Source of the DNA: Acidobacteriota bacterium
GTDB taxonomy: Bacteria; Acidobacteriota; Aminicenantia; UBA2199
DNA length: 7,334 bases
Direction of reading: 5' to 3'
Assembly: GCA_028749105.1 (NCBI GenBank)
Contig: JAQUQF010000086.1
Coordinates: 1 to 7,334, forward strand
In this document: piece after piece, positions 1-6,196 of the stretch
Numbering within the stretch: position 1 is the stretch's first letter
How the letters are laid out: each line of letters starts with the position of its first letter
Program-made: the position numbers and the translations under genes
Notes under the pieces: model-generated
Seen by the model: only the letters and a program-made list of their open reading frames with translations
What the model was told of the DNA's origin: nothing
Database searches by the model: none

Positions 1-1
1 G

Positions 2-1201
2 CGTTTCGGCGTCTTCCAGAAGGAGAAGCTCAAGAAGGGGCGCGAGAGCATCGACGTGCTGACGCTGTCGGCCACCCCCATCCCGCGCACCCTCTCCATG
101 GCCATGTCGGGGCTGCAGGACATCTCCCTGGTCCAATCGCCGCCGCTGGGGCGACTGGCCATCAAGAACTTCGTCGGCCTGTTCTCGCGCCAGGTCGTCG
201 TTTCGGCGGTGCTCAACGAGGTCGAGCGCGACGGCGCCGTCTTTGTCGTCTACAACAACATCGAGCGCATCTTCCAGTTCCGCGACCAGCTGGCCTCCTG
301 GCTTCCCGACGTGCCCATCGTCGTGGTCCACGCCCGGATGCCGACGGCTTTGATCGAGAAGAACCTGATGGAGTTCATCGCCGGCAAGTTCCGCATCCTG
401 CTCTCCACGACCATCATCGAGAACGGCATCGACATCCCGCGGGTGAACACGCTGGTGGTGATGAACGCCGACCGCCTGGGGCTGACGCAGATGTACCAGC
501 TGCGCGGACGCATCGGCCGCAGCACCAGCCAGGCAACCGCCTATTTCCTGGTCGACGCCCAAAAAGGCGGGGTGAGCGAGCTGGCCCGCAAAAGGCTCGA
601 CGGCATCCGCGAGTTCTCCGAGCTGGGCTCGGGCTACCGTCTGGCCGAGTTCGACCTGACGCTGCGCGGCGCCGGGGCGCTGCTGGGCAACCGCCAGCAC
701 GGTCACGTCGAAGCTCTGGGCTACGATTACTTCCTTGAGCTTCTGCGCCAGACGATCCGCGGCCTCAAGGGCGAGGCCGCCGAGGAGAAGGAGCTCGTCC
801 TGCGCGTTCACTTCCCCTACGCCATCGGCGAGGAGTACATCGCCGGTACGCCCGAGCGCATCGCCGCCTACCGCCGCATCCTGGAGGCAAGGGAGCCGGC
901 GGAGCTGCAGTCCCTGCGCGACGAGCTGCGCGACCGCTACGGCCAGCCGCCGGCGGGGATGGAAAAGATCTTTTACGTGGGGGCGGTGAAGCTTTTTGCC
1001 CGGCTCTACGGCTGGGAGAAGGCCGACGTGCACCCGGACCGGGTGCTGGTGGACGCCGGACGCGAGGCCGTCGCCCCGGCCTACGGGGGCATCCAGCTTC
1101 CCGGAGCACAGGTGCTTGAGGGGGGGAACCTGGAGCTTGAATTCCACGACCTGGACGGATTCATCGCGCTCGGGAAGAAATTGCAGCGGTTGTTCCGTTA
1201 G
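2..1201 (+). CDS. mfd: Transcription-repair coupling factor Mfd, C-terminal part (5' end outside window)
   Basis: Mfd is a cytoplasmic ATP-driven dsDNA translocase. It pushes RNA polymerase off DNA lesions and recruits UvrA, so that the transcribed strand is repaired first. The frame is open from base 2 to a TAG at 1199-1201, giving 399 residues of what is normally a protein of about 1,100-1,200, so only the last third is here. The GTG at base 56 is internal and not a start. Visible landmarks are helicase motif III (TLSATPIPRT, about residues 20-30), a motif IV-like VVYNNIERI, motif V (STTIIENGIDIP, about 135-146) and motif VI (QLRGRIGRS, about 166-174). The linker ELGSGYRLAEFDLTLRGAGALLG (about 207-229) follows its family pattern. 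The end is the Mfd-specific C-terminal (TRCF/D7) domain, about 265-385, which in known Mfd masks the UvrA-binding surface. The D7 domain separates this from RecG, which shares the motor. No frameshift or missing motif is seen. Confidence 0.95.
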   Translation, partial: RFGVFQKEKLKKGRESIDVLTLSATPIPRTLSMAMSGLQDISLVQSPPLGRLAIKNFVGLFSRQVVVSAVLNEVERDGAVFVVYNNIERIFQFRDQLASWLPDVPIVVVHARMPTALIEKNLMEFIAGKFRILLSTTIIENGIDIPRVNTLVVMNADRLGLTQMYQLRGRIGRSTSQATAYFLVDAQKGGVSELARKRLDGIREFSELGSGYRLAEFDLTLRGAGALLGNRQHGHVEALGYDYFLELLRQTIRGLKGEAAEEKELVLRVHFPYAIGEEYIAGTPERIAAYRRILEAREPAELQSLRDELRDRYGQPPAGMEKIFYVGAVKLFARLYGWEKADVHPDRVLVDAGREAVAPAYGGIQLPGAQVLEGGNLELEFHDLDGFIALGKKLQRLFR

Positions 1202-1229
1202 GCGCAGCGGAGACCGCCGGCGAGCCTAA
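1198..1229. terminator. Inverted repeat spanning both convergent stop codons
   Basis: TTAGGC (1198-1203) is matched by its reverse complement GCCTAA (1224-1229). Inside it lies a second short stem, GCGG (1207-1210) with CCGC (1214-1217) around a 3-base loop. The outer arms contain the TAG stop of mfd and, on the other strand, the TAG stop of the small secreted-protein gene. The position between convergent genes suggests a shared bidirectional transcription end. However, no T-run follows on either strand, so this is not a classical intrinsic terminator, and the arms may simply be symmetrical by chance. Confidence 0.3.
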
Positions 1230-1591
1230 GGCAGCGGTTCGATTTCCAGGATCTCCTTCTGCAGTCCCCTTTTCGGGCACGTCCTGAGAACGCGGATCTC
1301 CCCCTTCTCCTTTCCTTTCAGGGAGACGATGAGCTCCATTTGATAAAGGCACTCTTCGACCTTTTGCCACTGGCCCTGCTTCTCGATCACCAGCCCCTCT
1401 GTTTCCAGGCAGGTCTTGTCGATCGCCAGGGGGCAGCGCCGGTGGATGCTTTCGACCAACAGCGTGACCTTGATCTTGTTCTTGTTGCCCGCGACGGCCG
1501 GGGCGGTTTTCATGGTGATGTCGCAGGGATAAAGCGAGATAGTCCCGGTAACCAGCGTGAGCGCGAGAAGCATTTGCAGTTTTCTTTTCAT
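1226..1591 (-). CDS. Small secreted cysteine-containing protein, function unknown
   Basis: I cannot name this family with confidence. The start is set at ATG 1591-1589 because GAGGA lies six bases upstream. The longer versions (ATG at 1603, TTG at 1615) have no ribosome binding site and would put extra residues before a clean signal peptide. The 121-residue product begins MKRK, followed by a hydrophobic stretch (about residues 5-21), so export to the periplasm or outside is likely. The bases around C23 (LYPC) do not form a good lipobox, so lipoprotein status is doubtful. Five cysteines (C23, C53, C61, C81, C105) include the motifs HRRCPLAI and RTCPKRG. The alternating pattern after residue 38 (IKVTLLVESI, MELIVSL, EIRVLRTC) suggests one beta-rich domain. 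The cysteines could form disulfides or hold a metal. The gene converges on mfd and follows the NYN-LOTUS gene after a 165-bp repeat-filled gap. Confidence 0.7.
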   Translation of the reverse strand: MKRKLQMLLALTLVTGTISLYPCDITMKTAPAVAGNKNKIKVTLLVESIHRRCPLAIDKTCLETEGLVIEKQGQWQKVEECLYQMELIVSLKGKEKGEIRVLRTCPKRGLQKEILEIEPLP

Positions 1592-1596
1592 TTTTG

Positions 1597-1601
1597 TCCT
1601 C
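1597..1601 (-). promoter_or_regulatory. Ribosome binding site deciding the start at 1591
   Basis: Read on the minus strand, GAGGA lies at 1601-1597, with its GAGG core six bases before the ATG at 1591. No comparable purine-rich site precedes the in-frame ATG at 1603 or the TTG at 1615. The site overlaps the upstream ATG region, which also argues against initiation there. Confidence 0.6.
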
Positions 1602-1617
1602 ATGCTATTAGACAATC

Positions 1618-1642
1618 GAAGAGAGCATTTCTTGCGCTCTTC
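1618..1642. repeat. Imperfect hairpin upstream of the small secreted-protein gene
   Basis: GAAGAGAGC (1618-1626) faces GCGCTCTTC (1634-1642), giving a 9-position stem with one A/G mismatch and a 7-base loop. It lies about 27 bases before the chosen start codon of the small secreted gene, so on the minus-strand transcript it would be in the 5' leader or overlap the promoter. No T-run follows on either strand, so it is not an intrinsic terminator. A regulatory role is possible but unsupported. Confidence 0.35.
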
Positions 1643-1647
1643 TAGAA

Positions 1648-1720
1648 AGTGGAAGTGGTAGCAAGAACAATGCAGCGAACTCAGTCTGTCTCGGTTACTT
1701 TGCTTCCTATCACTACCACT
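1648..1720. repeat. Inverted pair of an 18-bp dispersed motif (two copies)
   Basis: The motif CTTgCTAnCACTnCCACT occurs on the minus strand at 1648-1665 and on the plus strand at 1703-1720. The two copies agree at 15 of 18 positions and face each other across a 37-base spacer, so the pair could fold into a long-loop hairpin. A third copy is at 7273-7290. It matches the first at 16 of 18 positions, or 18 of 20 when the preceding TT is included. The pair fills the gap between the NYN-LOTUS stop and the small secreted gene. Nothing here encodes protein. It looks like a genome-dispersed intergenic repeat. Confidence 0.6.
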
Positions 1721-1732
1721 ATCACTATCACC
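1709..1732 (+). repeat. Tandem CACT hexamers (four units)
   Basis: Four consecutive hexamers read ATCACT, ACCACT, ATCACT and ATCACC. They continue directly from, and partly overlap, the plus-strand copy of the 18-bp motif. The same hexamer style (NNCACT, four units) appears at 7279-7302. The units are diverged at the first two positions, which points to repeated use or slow drift rather than a fresh slippage tract. Confidence 0.6.
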
Positions 1733-1734
1733 GG

Positions 1735-1757
1735 GATTTTTCGCTTCGCGAAAAATC
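1735..1757. repeat. Perfect 10-bp-stem inverted repeat at the NYN-LOTUS stop codon
   Basis: GATTTTTCGC (1735-1744) and GCGAAAAATC (1748-1757) are exact reverse complements around the 3-base loop TTC. The right arm ends on the last base of the TAG stop codon of the NYN-LOTUS gene (1759-1757 on the minus strand). In the transcript the hairpin would form immediately after the stop. No run of T follows the hairpin in the minus direction (the next bases are CCGGTGATAG), so it is not a standard intrinsic terminator. It may protect the 3' end or assist Rho-dependent ending. A small mobile palindromic repeat is the main alternative. Confidence 0.55.
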
Positions 1758-2593
1758 TAAAGCGCCTGCTCCTTGAGCCTGACCCAGATGCCGCCCGAGG
1801 CGTCGTCCTCGTCGCGGCGCACCTCGAAGTCGGGAAGCGACTTGATCAGCGATGACAGCTGGCGCTGGCCGAAGCTGCGCGGGTCGAAGCCGGGGTCGAG
1901 CTGCTGCAGCGCCTTGCCCATGGGCCCCAGGTTGGCCCAGCCGTTCTCCTGCACCACCATCTCGTAGGCCTCGCGCAGCAGCGGCATGGGGTCGGTGCCG
2001 GCGTAGAGCGCCTGCTGCTGAGGCGGCTCCTGCGGCGGCTGCGATTGCGGCAGCGGCTGTTCCTGCGACTCGGCCTTACGGCTGCCGCCGCGGCCGCGGT
2101 CGCGGCCCCGTTCCGGGCGCGGCTTGCTCTCGCGGCGCTGCGGGGCCAGGTTCTCGGTGTAGATGAACAGGTCGCAGGCGTTGACGAACGACTTGGGCGT
2201 CTTCTTCTGGCCGATGCCCATGACGAAGAAGCCCTCCTCGCGGATGCGCGTGGCCAGGCGCGTGTAGTCGCTGTCCGAGGAGACGATGCAGAAGCCCTCC
2301 ACCAGGCCGCGGTGCATGATGTCCATGGCGTCGATGATCAGGGCGCTGTCGGTGGCGTTCTTGCCCACCGTGTAGCGGAACTGCTGGATGGGCTGCACGG
2401 CGTGCATGTGCAGCGCGTCCTTCCAGGAGTGCATGTTCTGGGTGGTCCAGTCGCCGTAGATGCGGCGGATGGTCACCGAGCCGTGCTTGGCGATCTCGGC
2501 CAGCATCTTGTTCAGCAGCGACGCCTGGGCGTTGTCGCCGTCGATGAGGACGGCCATCTTGCTGTCTTTGCTTTCTATCGTTGTTGGGGCCAT
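1757..2593 (-). CDS. NYN-domain (LabA/DUF88-like) putative ribonuclease with C-terminal OST-HTH/LOTUS domain
   Basis: The 278-residue product has two recognisable domains. Residues about 13-147 form a NYN domain, a PIN-like metal-dependent nuclease fold. Acidic positions expected for metal binding are present: LIDGDN (D18, D20, N21), ATDSALIIDAMD (D82, D88, D91) and SSDSDY (D107, D109). Residues about 203-275 match an OST-HTH/LOTUS domain (LREAYEMVVQENGWANLG, DPRSFGQRQLSSLI, FEVRR). Such domains bind RNA, reportedly G-rich or structured RNA. Between them, residues 152-196 are low complexity, with an RG-rich part (RGRDRGRGG) then a P/Q-rich part, probably a flexible RNA-contacting linker. No signal peptide is seen, so it is cytoplasmic. 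The ATG at 2593 is preceded by AAGGGAG at good spacing, better than the internal Met13. The likely role is RNA cleavage or turnover; the target is unknown. Confidence 0.9.
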   Translation of the reverse strand: MAPTTIESKDSKMAVLIDGDNAQASLLNKMLAEIAKHGSVTIRRIYGDWTTQNMHSWKDALHMHAVQPIQQFRYTVGKNATDSALIIDAMDIMHRGLVEGFCIVSSDSDYTRLATRIREEGFFVMGIGQKKTPKSFVNACDLFIYTENLAPQRRESKPRPERGRDRGRGGSRKAESQEQPLPQSQPPQEPPQQQALYAGTDPMPLLREAYEMVVQENGWANLGPMGKALQQLDPGFDPRSFGQRQLSSLIKSLPDFEVRRDEDDASGGIWVRLKEQAL

Positions 2594-2625
2594 TTTCTCT
2601 CCCTTGGATCAAAAGGTCTTCATTA

Positions 2626-2655
2626 ACAATAGCAGACAAGGGTCCTGGAAGTCAA
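2626..2655 (-). promoter_or_regulatory. Putative sigma-70-like promoter of the NYN-LOTUS gene
   Basis: On the minus strand TTGACT (2655-2650) is followed after 18 bases by TATTGT (2631-2626). TG sits one base before the -10 hexamer (TGCTATTGT), an extended -10 feature. The hexamers match the sigma-70 consensus at 5 of 6 and 4 of 6 positions. Transcription would begin near 2619, leaving a leader of about 26 bases that carries the ribosome binding site. The -35 box abuts the imperfect hairpin at 2655-2700. The call is by eye and there is no experimental support. Confidence 0.4.
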
Positions 2656-2700
2656 GGGAAGAGAGAGGGATAGGCAGAGCTTCCTCTCTCCCGCTTCCCT
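2655..2700. terminator. Long imperfect hairpin downstream of the protease gene
   Basis: AGGGAA (2655-2660) pairs with TTCCCT (2695-2700), and GAGAGAGG (2661-2668) pairs with CCTCTCTC (2683-2690). A 4-base bulge (2691-2694) separates the two helices and the loop is 14 bases. It lies about 30 bases beyond the protease TAA stop and just before the putative NYN-LOTUS -35 box. That position suits an end to protease transcription. In the minus direction no T-run follows, so a Rho-independent mechanism is not supported. The purine/pyrimidine bias of the region could also create such pairing by chance. Confidence 0.35.
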
Positions 2701-2728
2701 TTTCTTCCCTAGCTATTGACTGTCGTTT

Positions 2729-5700
2729 TTACCTGATTTCCTTCTCGAACCACTTCGATCGGTCGGGCTCGGCCGGGTTGGCGGGGGTTTTGGCCGGCGG
2801 ATTCTGCCGCAGCTGCTCGAGCAGGTGCTTCACCGCCGCCTCGATGCACGGGTCGTTGCCCTTGGCGATCTCCTCCGGCAGGTCGTAGACCTCCAGGTCG
2901 GGATAGATGCCCACCCCCTCCACCGCCCATTGGCCGTCCGTGCCGACAATGGCGTTCATCGGCACGGCGAACGACGGGCCGTCCACCAGCGGCGGGCTCC
3001 ACGAGTAGCCGACCAGGCCGCCCCAGGTGCGGGTGCCGATGAGGATTCCCAGTTTCCGGTTCTGGAACAGGTAGGGGAAATTGTCGCCGCCCGAAGAGGA
3101 GTAGTGGTTGATGAGCATGGCCTTGGGGCCCTCGAGGGCGAAGACCGGGTCGCGCTGCAGCCTCACCCCGCGCGAGTGCCAGTAGCTGCCGATGTGGCGG
3201 GAGAGGATGTCGACCATCTTGGCCGGGTCGTATCCGCCGCCGTTGTAGCGGTCGTCGATGATCCAGGCCTCCTTGTCGGTCTGGGCGATGAGCCCCTTGT
3301 AGAACTCCCGGTGACCGTCGTCGGCGGTGTTGGGGACATAGACATAGCCGATGCGGCCGCCCGAGAGCTTGTCCACCAGCCGGCGCCGCGATTCCACCCA
3401 GTCCATGGCCATCAGGGCCAGCTCGCTGCGGACCGGCTTGATCCAATAGGTGCGGGCCCCCTCGCGCACCGGCTTGGCGTTGACCGTCAGCTCGATGCGC
3501 TTGTCGGCGCTGTTTTCCAGCAGGCGGTAGGGGTTCTCACCGAGCGGCAGGTCGGTGTTGTTCAGGCTGATGATGTAGTCGCCTTCGTGCACCTCGATGC
3601 CCACTTCGGTCAGCGGCGAGCGGGTGGAGTCGTTCCAGTTCTCGCTGCGGTAGATCTTCTTGATGCGGTAGCGGCCGGCCTTTTCGTCGGCCTGCAACTC
3701 GGCGCCCAGCAGGCCCGTGTTGATCCTGGGCACGCGGGCGAAGTCGCCCCAGTTGACGTAGGTGTGGCCGGCGTTCAGCTCCCCGAGCAGCTCGCCGAAG
3801 ATGAAGTCCAGGTCGGCGCGGTGGCCGAGGTGGGGGACCAGTTCCTGGTACTTGCGGCGCATCTTCTCCCAGTCCACGCCGTGCATGTTCCTGACGTAGA
3901 ACCAGTCGCGGTAAATGCGCCAGCCTTCATTGTAGATCTGCTGCCACTCCTTGAGCGGTTCGATGCGCATGGTCATGTCGGCCAGGTTGAGCCTGCCGTC
4001 GCCGACCTTCTGGCCGGCCGCGAAGGCGACGATGCCGAAGTCGTTGCCGGCCTTATAAAGGAACTTCTTGTTGTCGGCGCTGACGGCGCCGCCGTCGATC
4101 CCCTTGATGACCAGCTCGTCCTTGCGGGCGTCCAGGTCGTAGGTGTGGAGCTCGCCGGAAGTGAAATAGGCCAGCTTGCCGCCGCCCAGGTCCTGCACGC
4201 CGCCGTAATCGCCGGCGGCGAAGGGCAGCGCCATGACGCGCTCGTCGATGGCGTCAAAATCGATGCGCACCGGCTTGGGCTCCTCCTTGGCCGGCCCGGC
4301 TTCCTCCTCCTTCCCCTTTTTCTCGGCCTTGGCGGCGGCCGGTTTTTCTTCGGCCTTGACCTCCTCGACGTCGTTCTTGTCGGGGAGCAGCGGCGGGGCG
4401 TCCTTGGCCAGGGAAACGGCGTAGACGCGGGTGGATTTGTTGTAGACGTAGTCGAACTCGAAATCGGAGAAGGCCCAGTTGAAGTCGCGGTTGGAGAGGA
4501 AATAGAGATACGTGCCGTCGCGGGAGAAGGAGCCGGAGAAGCTGTTGTAGCGGCTGGCGAGAAGTTGCCGCGCCTTGCCGCTCTCCAGGGAGTAGACCCA
4601 GAGGGTGTTCAGGCCGTTGGCGCCGTTCTTGGTGTAGACCACCCAGCGCGAGTCTCCCGACCAGTTGTAGTCGGTGATTTCGTTCAGGTCGGCCTTGTCG
4701 ATGACAACGATCTTTTTCGTCTTCAGGTCGACGTACTGCAGCAGCTGGTTCTTGTCGGAGAAGAGCAGCTTCTGAGAGTCGGGGGACCAGATCGCCGGGT
4801 ACTTCCAGACCTTGTGGCCGCTGGTCACCGCATGCGGCTTCTCCTTGCCCACCGGGTCGAGCAGGACCAGCTCGTAGTCGCCGCTGGCGTCGGTATAGCA
4901 GGCGACCCACTTGCCGTCGGGGGACCAGGCCGGGTAGAACTCGCGCACCCCCTGGCTGCGGGTCAGGTTGTCGGTGCGGCCGTTCTCGGCGGGCACGGTG
5001 AAGATGTCGCCGCGGCCGTCGAAGGCGGCCCGCTTGCCCGAAGGCGAAACCGTGCAGCCGGAACGGGTGATGAAGGGGGAGACGTTCTTGAAGTAGGGCA
5101 GGGTGTTGGGGTTGTCGAAATCGAGGTCGACGGTCAGCTTGCGGGCGGCGCCGTTCTCCAGGTCGAGCAGCCAGATCCAGCCGCCCTTCTCGAAGGCCAC
5201 CCGGCCGAAGCGGCCGGAGGGCCAGAGCACGTCGTAATCCTGGAAATTCGTCAGCTGCTCGACCTTTTCGCTCCGCAGATCGTAGGAATAGAAATTGAGC
5301 GCCAGGTCGCGGTCGGAGACGAAATAGATCTTCTCCTTGTACCAGAGCGGGTGCTGGTCGGTGCCGGCGAAGGTGGTTAGTCGCTTGGAAACGTTGTTTT
5401 TCAGGTCGTAGGTCCAGATGTCTTGGGCGCGGCCGCCCTTGGTGCGCTTCCAGGTGCGGAACTCGCGTTCAATCGGGGTGTAGACGACCGAGCCGTTGTC
5501 GGGCGAAAGCCGGCCGCTGCCGCCTTCCGGGATCTGCAGGGGCTGCTCCAGGCCGCCCTCCAGCGAGACCAGGAAGTATTTCCCCATCCGTTCCCCCCAC
5601 GGGGTGCGGTTGGCGCGCACCATTATTTTTTTACTGTCGGCGGTCCAATCCAGCACCACGTAGTCGTAGCCGCCGCGCGGGGGCATGGTGCCGGCGTCGT

Positions 5701-6016
5701 TGTAAAAGGTGAGCTGGCGGGGGGTGCCGCCCGCCGCCGGGATGACGTAGACCTGGCGCGAGCCGGAGTATTCGGCCGAATAGGCGATCCACTTGCCGTC
5801 GGGGGAGATCTTGGGGAAAAGCTCAAGGCCGGGGTGGTTGGTCAGCTTGCGGGCCGCGCCGCCTGCGACGGGAACCGACCAGACGTCGCCGGCATAGACG
5901 AAGGCCACCAGATCCTTGTTCACGTCGGGAAACCTCAGCAGCCGGGCGTCCTGCAGGGCGAACGCCGCTGAGCTCAGCATTAGACTGAACACGAGCAACC
6001 ATAGCTTTTTCTTCAT
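2729..6016 (-). CDS. Secreted tricorn-type protease homologue (MEROPS S41 family), beta-propeller/PDZ/S41
   Basis: The 1,095-residue product is close to archaeal tricorn in length and domain order. The start is ATG 6016, with AGGAGG just upstream. A longer reading to 6145 has no ribosome binding site and would bury the signal peptide. Residues 1-20 are a signal peptide (MKKK, hydrophobic core, likely cleavage after AFA), so it acts in the periplasm or outside. Residues about 25-545 and 585-675 are beta-propeller repeats with PD40 signatures (ISPDGKWIAYS, WSPDGKWVACY, IWSPDSQKLLFS). An A/E/K/P-rich insert fills 548-585. Then come the C1 helical part (about 680-755), a PDZ domain (about 765-850) and the S41 core (about 855-1050). 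By alignment to tricorn from memory, catalytic residues are H751 (GELNAGHTYV), nucleophile S975 (HYSSSGGD) and E1033 (VEGVG). Gly stands at two tricorn positions: G750 for Ser745, and G976 for Asp966 next to the nucleophile. Its likely role is breaking down oligopeptides. It lies between the HEAT and NYN-LOTUS genes, with no clear functional tie. Confidence 0.93.
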   Translation of the reverse strand: MKKKLWLLVFSLMLSSAAFALQDARLLRFPDVNKDLVAFVYAGDVWSVPVAGGAARKLTNHPGLELFPKISPDGKWIAYSAEYSGSRQVYVIPAAGGTPRQLTFYNDAGTMPPRGGYDYVVLDWTADSKKIMVRANRTPWGERMGKYFLVSLEGGLEQPLQIPEGGSGRLSPDNGSVVYTPIEREFRTWKRTKGGRAQDIWTYDLKNNVSKRLTTFAGTDQHPLWYKEKIYFVSDRDLALNFYSYDLRSEKVEQLTNFQDYDVLWPSGRFGRVAFEKGGWIWLLDLENGAARKLTVDLDFDNPNTLPYFKNVSPFITRSGCTVSPSGKRAAFDGRGDIFTVPAENGRTDNLTRSQGVREFYPAWSPDGKWVACYTDASGDYELVLLDPVGKEKPHAVTSGHKVWKYPAIWSPDSQKLLFSDKNQLLQYVDLKTKKIVVIDKADLNEITDYNWSGDSRWVVYTKNGANGLNTLWVYSLESGKARQLLASRYNSFSGSFSRDGTYLYFLSNRDFNWAFSDFEFDYVYNKSTRVYAVSLAKDAPPLLPDKNDVEEVKAEEKPAAAKAEKKGKEEEAGPAKEEPKPVRIDFDAIDERVMALPFAAGDYGGVQDLGGGKLAYFTSGELHTYDLDARKDELVIKGIDGGAVSADNKKFLYKAGNDFGIVAFAAGQKVGDGRLNLADMTMRIEPLKEWQQIYNEGWRIYRDWFYVRNMHGVDWEKMRRKYQELVPHLGHRADLDFIFGELLGELNAGHTYVNWGDFARVPRINTGLLGAELQADEKAGRYRIKKIYRSENWNDSTRSPLTEVGIEVHEGDYIISLNNTDLPLGENPYRLLENSADKRIELTVNAKPVREGARTYWIKPVRSELALMAMDWVESRRRLVDKLSGGRIGYVYVPNTADDGHREFYKGLIAQTDKEAWIIDDRYNGGGYDPAKMVDILSRHIGSYWHSRGVRLQRDPVFALEGPKAMLINHYSSSGGDNFPYLFQNRKLGILIGTRTWGGLVGYSWSPPLVDGPSFAVPMNAIVGTDGQWAVEGVGIYPDLEVYDLPEEIAKGNDPCIEAAVKHLLEQLRQNPPAKTPANPAEPDRSKWFEKEIR

Positions 6017-6020
6017 GAGT

Positions 6021-6039
6021 CCTCCTGATCGATCGATCA
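6021..6039 (-). promoter_or_regulatory. Strong ribosome binding site with adjoining perfect 14-bp palindrome
   Basis: On the minus strand AGGAGG (6026-6021) precedes the protease ATG at 6016 by four bases and fixes that start. Sharing its first base is the exact palindrome TGATCGATCGATCA (6026-6039), which contains three GATC sites. A dyad in this position could bind a repressor or be methylation-sensitive, but it could also be a chance short GATC repeat. No convincing -35/-10 pair was found in the remaining gap up to 6196. A TTGACC at 6055-6050 has no matching -10 box. Confidence 0.5.
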
Positions 6040-6196
6040 TCATGCCTTTGGTCAAGGAAAGAATACGGGGAAAGCGCGGCGATAGTTTGCGGAAATTGCC
6101 GATATTACAGTAATTCAGATTATTGAATCGAGAACGTAGTATCACCTTTTTCCCTTTGAGAAGATCGGCAAAAAATCGTGTGCTGTACTGCCGGGA

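Noticed and set aside
1709..1732. CACT hexamers as a CRISPR array
   Set aside because: The units are six bases, contiguous and without spacers. There are no cas genes in the window.
2045..2626. A 193-codon plus-strand frame opposite the NYN-LOTUS gene
   Set aside because: It mirrors a well-supported gene with intact domains. The translation is compositionally biased (long Ala/Val/Leu runs) and resembles no family.
2825..5380. An 851-codon open frame on the plus strand, antisense to the protease gene
   Set aside because: It lies wholly opposite the tricorn homologue. Its Val/Ala/Gly/Leu/Asp-rich translation has no recognisable domain and is what high-GC codon structure produces on the opposite strand. 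No ribosome binding site was found for it.
6113..6128. ATTCA/TGAAT dyad in the protease upstream gap as an operator
   Set aside because: The arms are only five bases in an AT-rich stretch. Such dyads are common by chance.
6017..6145. A 43-residue N-terminal extension of the protease
   Set aside because: It would place basic, unstructured sequence before a clear signal peptide. It also ignores the AGGAGG directly before the ATG at 6016.
6170..6175. Six-T run (minus strand) after the HEAT gene as an intrinsic terminator
   Set aside because: No GC-rich stem precedes it within the required distance.
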